IMG/VR virus record: IMGVR_UViG_3300025141_015510
Location: 32,001 to 54,787 of that record
DNA from: a virus
Length of the DNA: 22,787 nt
Reading direction: 5' to 3' (one strand)
In this document: in pieces, positions 1 to 7,339 of the stretch
Layout: every line of letters begins with the position of its first letter
Position numbering within the stretch: position 1 is the stretch's first letter
Notes under the pieces: generated by a model
Databases searched by the model: none
Seen by the model: the letters and a program-made list of their open reading frames with translations, nothing else
Told to the model about the DNA's origin: nothing
Made by a program: the position numbers and the translations under genes

Positions 1-1
1 T

Positions 2-376
2 GATAAGGAAGAGGGTTGTGAAGATCATTGTGGTGAAAATTATTGTAGTAATGAAGAGAATAAGGGAAATGAACTTAGAGAAGCGGCTGAAAAGACAGTT
101 AAGTCAGCATATATTTTAAATAGAATATATAATATGGAATCTAATTTGGCATTGACCAAGGATGAAATAAATACTTCTCTTGATATGGAAGCTCAAAGCC
201 GCAATACAACAAGGCAAGTTTTATTAAAGCAAATTAAACAAAATAATATGTACGAGCATTTTATTGGCAATTTAAGAAATAGAAAAATTATGACTTTTAT
301 ATTGTCAAATGCTACAGTAGTAGAACAACAAGGAGATGAGAATGTCAGCAATAGAACTAACGAAAGTGAGTCCTGA
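2..376 (+). CDS. Trigger factor-like chaperone, C-terminal fragment (5' truncated by window)
   Basis: The frame is open from base 2 to a TGA at 374-376, so this is the 3' end of a longer gene. From about residue 25 of the fragment the helical pattern matches the C-terminal substrate-binding domain of trigger factor: an alternating helix ending SAYILNRIY, a TKDEIN segment like the family's 'T-x-E-E-V', a long spacer helix, then LRNRKIMTFILSNATVVE, like the family's 'L-R-x-x-K-x-x-x-F-L-x-x-N-A-x-V'. Trigger factor is a ribosome-associated folding helper; its N-terminal ribosome-binding and PPIase domains would lie left of the window. The fragment begins with an acidic stretch holding three Cys and one His (GCEDHCGENYC), not typical of the family. 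The next gene is GroES-like, which supports a chaperone role. A SurA-type chaperone is the main alternative. Confidence 0.55.
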   Translation, partial: DKEEGCEDHCGENYCSNEENKGNELREAAEKTVKSAYILNRIYNMESNLALTKDEINTSLDMEAQSRNTTRQVLLKQIKQNNMYEHFIGNLRNRKIMTFILSNATVVEQQGDENVSNRTNESES

Positions 377-608
377 GAAAGATTATTTATTGGTGAAGAA
401 ATTAGAGGAAACTAAAACTGCCAGTGGTCTGGTTGTGTTAAATTCTCTAATAAACTTGGTGGATATTATAGCAGATGGAACAGGCGAGGGCAGGGAGGGC
501 CTAACGGGTATTTTACAACAGCCACCAGAAAATGATTTAAATAATGGTTTATTTTTAACACATAAAAATAATTTAGTTGGAACTGCAGTTACAAAGGAGA
601 AAGAATGA
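342..608 (+). CDS. GroES (Cpn10)-like co-chaperonin, divergent
   Basis: This 88-residue protein opens like GroES: the segment VSPEKDYLLVKKLEETKTAS, then GLVVL, parallels the family's 'RPLxDRVxVKRxEEETKxAGGIVL', and the following VDIIADGTGEG parallels 'GxVxAVGxGR'. GroES caps the GroEL folding chamber. The length is near the usual 95 or so residues, but the C-terminal half (LFLTHKNNLVGTAV) is only loosely similar and the usual mobile-loop sequence is altered. An in-frame ATG at 336 directly abuts the AAGGAG at 330-335, while the ATG at 342 has six bases of spacing, so 342 is the better start. The gene overlaps the trigger factor-like gene by 35 nt. No GroEL is present in the window, so it would act with the host chaperonin or one encoded elsewhere. 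The call rests on the N-terminal half. Confidence 0.48.
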   Translation: MSAIELTKVSPEKDYLLVKKLEETKTASGLVVLNSLINLVDIIADGTGEGREGLTGILQQPPENDLNNGLFLTHKNNLVGTAVTKEKE

Positions 609-811
609 GTCAAGCACAAGAAGTAAGAGGGTTCGTAGTAAATAATTTTCAAGTAAAACAAGATACTGTTAAATTAACATTGATAGCTGACAAGGATGAT
701 ATTGGAGGGGGAGTATTAACTCTTGGCGATATTCTAACAGCTTTTGAAATACATTCTACGTCAGGAAGTGATTTAGGTTTATTAGTTTCGCCAGCAGATC
801 AAGATGTTTAA
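605..811 (+). CDS. Small unknown protein (68 aa)
   Basis: I do not recognise this protein. It has a good AAGGAG site at 593-598, overlaps the end of the GroES-like gene by 4 nt, and its TAA shares a base with the next ATG, so it is clearly part of the run of co-translated genes. The first 30 residues (EVRGFVVNNFQVKQDTVKLT) alternate hydrophobic and polar residues as in paired beta strands. The rest is Gly/Asp-rich (DDIGGG, SGSDLG) and has no cysteines, membrane segment or signal peptide. It may be a small beta-sheet accessory protein; no function is assigned. Confidence 0.6.
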   Translation: MSQAQEVRGFVVNNFQVKQDTVKLTLIADKDDIGGGVLTLGDILTAFEIHSTSGSDLGLLVSPADQDV

Positions 812-1110
812 TGGCCAACTTCTCTAAACAGAGAGTTAGTACATGTATTAAGTTCGCAAGAGCATTTAGTTATTCCCTCCCCATTAAAATTAACAATAAT
901 ATAGTTCAATATTTAGGATCATTTGGAAAGCAAGCTTGGTCTTTTAAAAACACAAATTTACTTAAATTAAATGGACCAAAATTCCAAATAGATGCTATTG
1001 GGGATACTCATGTATTAACTATAACAATGAAAAAAGATACTACTCAACAAGACGTTGATAGATTAGAAACCTTATTAGATTCTTATATAGATTCAGAAAG
1101 GAGCAATTAA
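811..1110 (+). CDS. Unknown protein (99 aa) directly upstream of the polymerase gene
   Basis: I do not recognise this protein. It begins at the ATG that overlaps the preceding TAA (TAATG) and ends in a TAATG overlap with the polymerase start, so both borders suggest translational coupling. No strong ribosome binding site precedes it. The N-terminal 45 residues are basic and aromatic (Lys, Arg, Phe), the middle carries beta-like hydrophobic stretches (THVLTITMKK), and the end is a short amphipathic helix (DVDRLETLLDSYI). Coupling to the polymerase gene hints at a role near replication, but that is inference from position only. Confidence 0.6.
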   Translation: MANFSKQRVSTCIKFARAFSYSLPIKINNNIVQYLGSFGKQAWSFKNTNLLKLNGPKFQIDAIGDTHVLTITMKKDTTQQDVDRLETLLDSYIDSERSN

Positions 1111-4100
1111 TGGATTTTGTCCATCTTCACACACATACAAGCCTAGGATCTATGTTAGATGCCATGATTTCTGTAAAAGATCTATTTACAATAGCAAAAG
1201 AATCTGGTCAAAAAGCTATTGCTATTACAGAACATGGAACACTATCATCTTGCTTAGATGCTTTTAATATGTATAAGGAAACTGGTGTTAAGTATATACC
1301 GGGTATGGAAGCTTATGTTACAGATACATATGAAGGAAAGCAAGCTGAGACTGGTAGAAAAAGAACTATTTATGAAAAACGCAAACATCTTGTTTTATTG
1401 GCACAAAATGAAACGGGTTGGAAAAATCTTTTAAAACTCTGTCATATTGGATTTCAAAATCATTTGGTATTCATTGGTAGAGTTTGGCCCCGACTTTCCA
1501 TGGAAGACTTGGCGCAATATTCTGAAGGTATTATTGCAACTACAGCTTGCGCTTCGGGATATGTAAGTCAAGCTTTTCTTAATGAGGGATATGAAGCCGC
1601 TGAAGAGAAGTTAGATGTATTGAGAAATATATTTCCAGGCAGACTGTTTTTAGAACTTCAGCCTCATAAGTTAAAAAATGAACGAATTGATCAAGATGCT
1701 TTAAACATGGTCTTGATTGAATTACATGAGAAATATAATATTCCTTTGACGGTCGGCATTGATGTTCATTATAAAACAAAAGCATCTGAAGAATATCATG
1801 ATGTTTTATTAGCTATTAATGATAAAAAAGCGTTAGATGATCCAAGCCGACATAGATATGGAATTTCAGAATTTTATTTTAAAGAGCCAAGTGAAATATT
1901 TAATTTTTTATCAGATGAATATGGGCCCAAGGTGGCAACAAAGGCAATGAGTGGAACTGTTGAAATTGCTAATATGTGTGACCCACCTGATTATATGGAA
2001 ACAGTTGGTCATCGACTTCCCAAATTCGATGTTCGGTCTGAAAAAGACTATTCTCAATTTATGGAGTGGAAAAACGAAAATTTTCATAAATTAGATAGAG
2101 ATGTTGCTTATATGAGATACAAGTGTATAGAAAGTTTTAAACAAAAGTTTGGTCAGCTTAATAAGAGTGAGCGTAAGAAAAGATGGGATAGGGTTAAAAA
2201 TGAGATATCAGTCTTAGAAAGTAATAATTTTTCATCTTATATGTTGGTTGTTTCAGATTATATTAAATGGGCAAAAAATAATGGAATTTTAGTTGGAGTT
2301 GGAAGAGGCTCAGTGGGCGGTTGTATGATTGCTTATTTGTTAGATATTCATGGTGTTGATCCACTAGAACATGGTTTATTATTTGAGAGATTTCAAAATG
2401 CTCAGAAAAAAGATTTACCTGATGTTGATACAGATTTTACATCAGCAGGTAGAGATATTGTTCAAGAGTATGTAAGAGATAAATATGGAGAAGATCACTG
2501 CGCTCAAGTATCCAATATTAATACTTATACTGCTAAAAGTGTTGTGCCCGACTTAGCTCGTTCTATGAAAATTCCTGATTATTGGAATGTGTCAGCAAAA
2601 ATTAAAGATGCTATTCCATTAGAAGATGGTAAGGGCAAGCCAATTAAAACCTTAAAAGATGCCTTAAGCAATTCACAAAGGTTAAGAGAGTTTGCCAATA
2701 CATATCCCAAATTGATGGAATATGCTAATGAAATTGTTGGCTTAGAGAAAGAATTTAGCACTCATGCTGCAGCAATGGTTATTGCCAATGAGCCAATTAT
2801 TAATTTTGCTCCATTGCGTGTAGATAAAAATGGAATGACAGCTACACAATATGAAAAAAATAGAAGTGAAGCGGTTGGTCTTGCAAAGATGGACTTCTTG
2901 GCTATTTCCACTCTTGATGTTATTGACGAAACTTTTAAAAACATCCGAAAGTTAGGTGTAAGAGCGCCTAAGACAATGGAAGATATTCCACTTAATGATG
3001 CGGAAACATATCAAATGATTCAAAAAGGTAATACAAAATGTGTATTTCAGTTAGGTAAATCTGGCATGATGCAATCATTATGTAAAAGAATTAAACCTGA
3101 TAAAATTTTAGATATTGCGATTATCAATGCTTTAGGTCGCCCTTCTTCTAAAGATGAAAGGGATGAATTTATTAATAGGCGCAATGGAAAAAAATCTGTC
3201 ACATATCTTCATCCAAGTTTAAAATGTTTAGAAGAAACCTATGGTATTTGTTTGTTTGAAGAGCAACTTATGAGTGTTGCCAAGGATGTTGCTGGTTGGG
3301 ATCTTAATAAAGCAGATGGATTAAGAAAATATACTAAATTGAAGGGAAAAAACCCAGAGTTAGCGGAACAGCTTGAAATAGATTTTATTAAAGGGGCGAT
3401 GGACGCTCATGAAATGGAATATGAATTAGCCCTAGAAATTTGGAAAACGGTTGTTCAGAAATTCTCAGGATATGGCTTTAACAAGTCTCATGCAATTTTT
3501 TATTCTATTAATGGATACTATACTGCTTATTTAAAAAGACATTTTCCTGCAGCTTTTTTAGCAGCTAAGTTGAAAATTGAAACTGTTAAAAATTCAATTA
3601 CTTCTGAGGAAGAAATTTCTTCTGCGAAGGTAGAATGTAAAAGACTTGGAATTAAATATCTTCCCCCAGATATTAATAGGAGTAGTAGTGGATACGAAAT
3701 ATTAGATGAAAAAATAATAGTTATGGGATTTTCTGCTATTAAGGGTCTTGGAGAAAAGGCTATTAATGATATTACAGAGAATCAGCCTTATGAGTCTTTA
3801 GTTGAATTCTTTTTAAAAACGCAAGGGCGGTTGGTTAATAAAACTAGGGTGGAAGCTTTGGCGAGTGGCGGCGCATTTGATTCCCTTGACCTTTCCAGAA
3901 GGCAGATTTTTGAGAATGCACCTAAATTAAGAACTAAAGTATCAAATTTTGTGAGAAAGAGCATAAAGAAAGGAGAAAACCCATTAAAGGAGTTTTCGGA
4001 ATTATCTCTTAAATTGTCTGATGAAGAGTGGAGTCGTTCAGAATTCCTAATTCGTGAAAGAAAAGTTTTAGCCGAAGTTATTTCTGGGACTTTGGGAGAA

Positions 4101-4439
4101 CTATATCCGGGTTTCTTCTCAAGCATGTCAACTCCGGTTGCCTCTATAAAAAGAATGCCAGAAAGAAATTCGGCCTTGTTTGAAGTTATTATCAAGTCTG
4201 AGCTAAGAGAGTTTATTATTAAGAAAGAAGGGAAGTGGAAGGGCAGAAAGATGGTCAAATATAAAGTATCAGATCAATTTGGTGATGAAACTGAGCTTAC
4301 AGTTTGGCCTACAGACTATCGTCTTGCTAAGAAAATGATAGTAGAGGGCGAGCCTGTCAAAATAATTGCTGAAGTTAGCAAATGGGGCGGTGATACCAAT
4401 TTAGTTTTAAAAAGTTTTGAGAAATTTTACGCTAAATGA
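1110..4439 (+). CDS. dnaE: DNA polymerase III alpha subunit, C-family (DnaE type)
   Basis: At 1109 residues this is a full-length replicative C-family polymerase. An N-terminal PHP domain opens with HLHTHT at residues 5-10 and continues with ITEHG, GMEAY, KHLVLLA, TTACAS and GIDVHY, which together carry nearly the full set of metal ligands. The catalytic core has GVGRGSVGG near residue 396 and LPDVDTDF near 437 (first two catalytic Asp), KMDFLA near 593 (third Asp), then GRPSSKDERDEF, FEEQLM and GYGFNKSHA. A helix-hairpin-helix region (IKGLGEKAINDI) and a C-terminal OB-fold-like segment follow. It shows the DnaE domain order, with no exonuclease inserted in the PHP as in PolC. No separate epsilon subunit or sliding clamp gene is visible in the window. 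AAAGGAG precedes the ATG, which overlaps the upstream stop by one base. It would extend the phage's DNA at the fork. Confidence 0.97.
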   Translation: MDFVHLHTHTSLGSMLDAMISVKDLFTIAKESGQKAIAITEHGTLSSCLDAFNMYKETGVKYIPGMEAYVTDTYEGKQAETGRKRTIYEKRKHLVLLAQNETGWKNLLKLCHIGFQNHLVFIGRVWPRLSMEDLAQYSEGIIATTACASGYVSQAFLNEGYEAAEEKLDVLRNIFPGRLFLELQPHKLKNERIDQDALNMVLIELHEKYNIPLTVGIDVHYKTKASEEYHDVLLAINDKKALDDPSRHRYGISEFYFKEPSEIFNFLSDEYGPKVATKAMSGTVEIANMCDPPDYMETVGHRLPKFDVRSEKDYSQFMEWKNENFHKLDRDVAYMRYKCIESFKQKFGQLNKSERKKRWDRVKNEISVLESNNFSSYMLVVSDYIKWAKNNGILVGVGRGSVGGCMIAYLLDIHGVDPLEHGLLFERFQNAQKKDLPDVDTDFTSAGRDIVQEYVRDKYGEDHCAQVSNINTYTAKSVVPDLARSMKIPDYWNVSAKIKDAIPLEDGKGKPIKTLKDALSNSQRLREFANTYPKLMEYANEIVGLEKEFSTHAAAMVIANEPIINFAPLRVDKNGMTATQYEKNRSEAVGLAKMDFLAISTLDVIDETFKNIRKLGVRAPKTMEDIPLNDAETYQMIQKGNTKCVFQLGKSGMMQSLCKRIKPDKILDIAIINALGRPSSKDERDEFINRRNGKKSVTYLHPSLKCLEETYGICLFEEQLMSVAKDVAGWDLNKADGLRKYTKLKGKNPELAEQLEIDFIKGAMDAHEMEYELALEIWKTVVQKFSGYGFNKSHAIFYSINGYYTAYLKRHFPAAFLAAKLKIETVKNSITSEEEISSAKVECKRLGIKYLPPDINRSSSGYEILDEKIIVMGFSAIKGLGEKAINDITENQPYESLVEFFLKTQGRLVNKTRVEALASGGAFDSLDLSRRQIFENAPKLRTKVSNFVRKSIKKGENPLKEFSELSLKLSDEEWSRSEFLIRERKVLAEVISGTLGELYPGFFSSMSTPVASIKRMPERNSALFEVIIKSELREFIIKKEGKWKGRKMVKYKVSDQFGDETELTVWPTDYRLAKKMIVEGEPVKIIAEVSKWGGDTNLVLKSFEKFYAK

Positions 4440-4458
4440 TAAAATATACTAATATTTC

Positions 4459-4486
4459 TTGACAATTATTAATAGAGATATATATT
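4459..4486 (+). promoter_or_regulatory. Sigma70-like promoter upstream of the zinc-motif gene
   Basis: A perfect TTGACA at 4459-4464 is followed, 16 bases later, by TATATT at 4481-4486 (5 of 6 to TATAAT). Predicted transcription would start near 4493, giving a short leader that carries AGGAAGG just before the ATG at 4510. The elements lie in the 70-base gap after the polymerase gene, one of the few intergenic gaps in the first half of the window. The flanking DNA is very AT-rich, so the -10 could occur by chance, but the exact -35 and workable spacing make this the best host-type promoter I see here. Confidence 0.55.
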
Positions 4487-4509
4487 TGTATAAAATAGGA
4501 AGGTATCAC

Positions 4510-5199
4510 ATGAAATGTTTTAATTGTAAAATAGAAATTCCTCAAGCTTTCACATTTGCTCTTTCTCAGAATGAGTGTCCAGGTTGCGGGAAGGAAATAC
4601 TCGATGAGGAAACCAGAGCACTAAAAGATGATATTGTGAAATATGTTGGTAGCTCAATAACTTTAAAGCCAGCAACTCTTGATAAGCTATCAATGATGCT
4701 AATATCCAGATATGATATTCAGGGAATTTCTGGCAATTCATTTAGTGAAGTAGCTACAAAGACAAGAAAAGAATTAATTGCAGAAGCTAGTGTGGAAGTT
4801 ATAGAAGAGAGTGAACAGGACGTTCTTGATGCAGATGAAGAGATTAGGAAGCTTCAAGAAAAGAGAGATCAGGATATTAAGAATAAGGAATTAGATGATC
4901 TTAAAGGAGAAGCTTTGCAGGAAGCAATGAAGGAAAGGTATAATATAAGCTTTCAGGGAAAAGATAAAAAAATAAGTTCTTCAATGTCACCCACTGATCT
5001 CGGAGAAGACGACTTACCTCCCATAATTAGACAAAAAATGAATAGCCCTGATATTCCCGCAAATATTCCGGCATCAGAAGTTTCTAATGTTGATTTTGGT
5101 GATGTAAATCCCATAATTGAAGCTGAGCGTTTAAAAAGAAAAGTAAAGGGCGCTCAGGCTTTACAGGGATCAACAGAGGGAAGTTTCCGTAGAACATGA
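4510..5199 (+). CDS. Unknown protein with N-terminal CxxC...CxxC zinc motif
   Basis: The product is 229 residues if it starts at the ATG at 4510, which has AGGAAGG well placed upstream. An in-frame ATG at 4459 lies inside the promoter and lacks such a site. Residues 3-6 (CFNC) and a second pair (CPGC) about 16 residues later look like a zinc ribbon. The middle is a strongly charged helix likely to form a coiled coil (EEIRKLQEKRDQDIKNKELD), and the C-terminal third is a Pro/Ser/Asp-rich, probably disordered tail ending in a basic stretch (RLKRKVKG). I do not recognise the family. Its position between the polymerase and the SSB block suggests DNA metabolism or its regulation. The next gene overlaps it by 4 nt. 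Confidence 0.7.
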   Translation: MKCFNCKIEIPQAFTFALSQNECPGCGKEILDEETRALKDDIVKYVGSSITLKPATLDKLSMMLISRYDIQGISGNSFSEVATKTRKELIAEASVEVIEESEQDVLDADEEIRKLQEKRDQDIKNKELDDLKGEALQEAMKERYNISFQGKDKKISSSMSPTDLGEDDLPPIIRQKMNSPDIPANIPASEVSNVDFGDVNPIIEAERLKRKVKGAQALQGSTEGSFRRT

Positions 5200-5477
5200 T
5201 AGTGCCTATTAATCATTTGCCTGTTGAAATGACCAAAGATGAACATAGCTATTATCAGAAATTATCACAAAATTTGTGTGATAATGGTGTGTCCATTTCT
5301 GATCAACTTAGGGGCACTTTTGATGTTGACGAAGATGGAATTATAACTATTATTAAGCCATCACCCGGAAAGCAAATTCAGTGGGGTTTAATATTTTTTT
5401 TACAAAACTTAATGATAAATCAGAGATTAAGAAAGATGGAAGACTTTTTAGGAATGAAGGAGGAGAATAATGCCTAA
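5196..5477 (+). CDS. Small unknown protein (93 aa)
   Basis: I do not recognise this protein. Its ATG overlaps the upstream TGA (ATGA), suggesting translational coupling, since no strong ribosome binding site is close; a GTG two codons later is an alternative start. The N-terminal half is polar and acidic, followed by a short beta-like segment (DGIITIIK) and then an amphipathic, partly hydrophobic helix (WGLIFFLQNLMI) that is too short and mixed to call a membrane anchor. The C-terminus is charged (RLRKMEDFLGMKEEN). It ends 8 nt inside the next gene, which has its own GGAGGA site. Confidence 0.6.
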   Translation: MIVPINHLPVEMTKDEHSYYQKLSQNLCDNGVSISDQLRGTFDVDEDGIITIIKPSPGKQIQWGLIFFLQNLMINQRLRKMEDFLGMKEENNA

Positions 5478-5985
5478 TATTATGAAAGCGTTATTTCCTG
5501 ATCAATTCAGCTTAGAAAATGTAGATTTAAGTGAAGTTCAGGAATTAGCCAAAAAAATACCAAGTGACGGTCATGTTGACCTGAATACAGCAGAAGATTT
5601 AGCTGTACAATTTTTAAGAGGTGCCGACAGATGTGACGAAATTTATACTACGATCATCTGGCTTGTTCAAGAAAAGGAGGATTATAAAAAGAAAATATTT
5701 TCAGAAGCAGTTCTAGGACGAGCGACAGAGAAAGGGGCAAAAAATATTTCAGAGAAAAAAATATATGCCGAAGCAGACCCTGAATATTTAGAGGCATGTA
5801 GACAATATAATAAGATTATAGCCATAAAGAAATGGCTGGAAAATAAGAAACAGAGCTTGGTCAGCGCACATTATCTAATGAAGGACATATTAAAAAGAGG
5901 CCATGAAGGTGCTGCTAATTTTAGTGGCCGTAGACGGCAAAAACAAAATGAAATGTCTTGTGGAGAGCAAACGTGGAACGACTAA
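5470..5985 (+). CDS. Unknown helical protein; possible UvsY-like recombination mediator
   Basis: This 171-residue, largely helical and charged protein has a strong GGAGGA site. The layout resembles T4 UvsY, which loads the UvsX recombinase onto gp32-coated single-stranded DNA: an N-terminal helical part, a Lys/Glu-rich middle, an Ala/Asp-containing turn (YAEADPEYLEACRQYNK), then a C-terminal helix (KKWLENKKQSLVSAHYLMKD) like the last helices of UvsY. Residue-level similarity is weak and the protein is about 30 residues longer than T4 UvsY. Context supports the idea: the next gene is a gp32-like SSB and a UvsX/RecA gene lies about 4 kb downstream. The tail is basic (SGRRRQKQ), consistent with nucleic-acid binding. 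Treat the function as a hypothesis. Confidence 0.35.
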   Translation: MPNIMKALFPDQFSLENVDLSEVQELAKKIPSDGHVDLNTAEDLAVQFLRGADRCDEIYTTIIWLVQEKEDYKKKIFSEAVLGRATEKGAKNISEKKIYAEADPEYLEACRQYNKIIAIKKWLENKKQSLVSAHYLMKDILKRGHEGAANFSGRRRQKQNEMSCGEQTWND

Positions 5986-6024
5986 TAAACAAAAAAGTGC
6001 AATGCGCACAGAAAAGGAGTTAAA

Positions 6025-6630
6025 ATGGAAAATAAGTATGGAGAGACTAACTGGGGCGACGTAAAAACTAGCGGTGGCAATGACTTTATTAATCTCGTAC
6101 AGGGGTCAAATAAGTTTAGAGTCGTCACAAAGCCTTATCAATTCGTTGTTCACTGGACCAAAGATCCATCAGGAGCTAACAAGAAACTCAGATGTACAAC
6201 TAAGAATTGTCCAGTATGCCAGCATCTAGACGTTAAGGCTCAGTATCGTTGGTATGTGGGAGTTATTTCTCGCCAGGAAAACAAATGTGGCATCTTGGAA
6301 ATCTCCTCACAAATTATGACTGGTATTAAAAGTCTAGTAGAGGATGATGACTGGGGTGATCCTAGCTCATATGACATTGATGTTACTCGTGGGCCAAAGG
6401 GTTCACAGCCACTCTATAACGTAAATCCTAAGCCTCATAAGAAGCTTACGAAGAGCGAGGAAACAATGGTGGCAAACTTCCTGGAGAACCTCAATCTGGC
6501 AAAGATGGTAGTGCCTCCAACCCCAGAAGCTTTGACGGAAAAGCTACTGGACCTAGGATTTGATAATCTAGGTTCATCGGCAGATGACTCAGATGATGGA
6601 GAGGATACTTTCAATTTTGAAGATGAGTAA
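6025..6630 (+). CDS. Single-stranded DNA-binding protein, T4 gp32-like
   Basis: The 201-residue product has the two hallmarks of gp32-type SSBs. One is a zinc site made of H43, C57, C62 and C65 (CTTKNCPVCQH), comparable to the His-x12-Cys-x9-Cys-x2-Cys site of T4 gp32. The other is a strongly acidic C-terminal tail (DDSDDGEDTFNFEDE), which in gp32 recruits partner proteins. Between them lie alternating strands with aromatic residues (FRVV, WYVGVI, GILEI) as in an OB fold. It would coat single-stranded DNA at forks and recombination intermediates and interact with polymerase, primase and recombinase encoded nearby. It is shorter than T4 gp32 (301 aa). Codon choice is visibly richer in C and G at third positions than in neighbours, suggesting high expression. 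AAAAGGAG precedes the ATG. Confidence 0.85.
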   Translation: MENKYGETNWGDVKTSGGNDFINLVQGSNKFRVVTKPYQFVVHWTKDPSGANKKLRCTTKNCPVCQHLDVKAQYRWYVGVISRQENKCGILEISSQIMTGIKSLVEDDDWGDPSSYDIDVTRGPKGSQPLYNVNPKPHKKLTKSEETMVANFLENLNLAKMVVPPTPEALTEKLLDLGFDNLGSSADDSDDGEDTFNFEDE

Positions 6631-6638
6631 GATCTAAT

Positions 6639-6731
6639 AAAATATAGACAATGGTGAGCCCTGTAAGGCATAGGGTGGAGATTTTTTACAGAAGATCAGA
6701 AAAGCCACAACCATTGTCTATATTTTTTTTT
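6639..6731 (+). terminator. Large branched stem-loop with U-tract (terminator and possible structured RNA)
   Basis: Bases 6639-6655 pair perfectly with 6710-6726 (17 bp), and a run of nine T (6723-6731) overlaps and follows the right arm, as in an intrinsic terminator. The 54-nt loop is not plain: 6658-6663 can pair with 6671-6676 (CCCTG with TAGGG plus a G-T), and 6682-6687 with 6698-6703 (T-rich with A-rich), with a possible TGG/CCA extension. This gives a three-way-junction-like fold. It lies just after the SSB stop and just before the GGAGG site of the next gene, so it could both end SSB transcription and affect the downstream message. The stem is certain from the sequence; the RNA function is inferred. 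Confidence 0.75.
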
Positions 6732-6745
6732 AATATGGAGGATAT

Positions 6746-7330
6746 ATGATCAATTTTGAGTCAAATATTTGGACAGAGCTTGATGGACCCATGAGTGTTA
6801 GCGCCGTAATTCGATTTGAAGGCGACTTAAAATCTTCCAAGCTTATAAGGAATTTAATGAATTTATGTTTTAATCATGGAATAGGTCTTACCTCTCCAAT
6901 GCTTTCTTCGGAAAATAGAAATTTAATGATATTTGGACTTAAAATCATTATTCCTAGCAACCAATATGCTAAAAAATATTATAATCATATGGAAAAATGT
7001 ATTTCTACAATTGAAGATTACTTAGAAGAGGTTGAGAGACAAATGGACTTTGTTTCATTAGACATTTCAATGTTTTCTGAATTTGATATAAATGGAATTA
7101 ATTTTAATTCTATTGTGAATCAGCGAGATAATAGATTTAATGGGTCGTGGGATGCTTATAAAGATGATCTCGCGAGGAGTGGCCATGCTACTGAGGCAAA
7201 TTTAGTTCAGAAGTGTTCTGAGTTTGAGAAAAAAAATCAAAAAGACTTGGGAATTGTTAGCCAACAAATAACTAATATAATAAATATGGGTCAGCAAGGT
7301 TTGTTTAATTATAGCAATGATAAAAATTAG
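6746..7330 (+). CDS. Unknown protein (194 aa)
   Basis: I do not recognise this protein. It starts at an ATG four bases after GGAGG, directly downstream of the T-tract of the branched stem-loop. The first 75 residues look like a mixed alpha/beta domain with hydrophobic strands (SVSAVIRFEG, LMIFGLKIIIPS). The middle is a long charged helix (YYNHMEKCISTIEDYLEEVE), and the C-terminal 60 residues are Asn/Gln-rich and polar. It has no cysteine cluster, signal peptide or membrane segment. Lying between the SSB and RuvC genes, it may take part in replication or recombination; that is from position only. Confidence 0.65.
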   Translation: MINFESNIWTELDGPMSVSAVIRFEGDLKSSKLIRNLMNLCFNHGIGLTSPMLSSENRNLMIFGLKIIIPSNQYAKKYYNHMEKCISTIEDYLEEVERQMDFVSLDISMFSEFDINGINFNSIVNQRDNRFNGSWDAYKDDLARSGHATEANLVQKCSEFEKKNQKDLGIVSQQITNIINMGQQGLFNYSNDKN

Positions 7331-7339
7331 GAGAAAGAA

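Noticed and set aside
3788-4258. A 156-codon minus-strand open frame inside the polymerase gene
   Set aside because: It lies wholly opposite conserved DnaE sequence, has no ribosome binding site worth noting and no recognisable product. All minus-strand frames in the window behave the same way.
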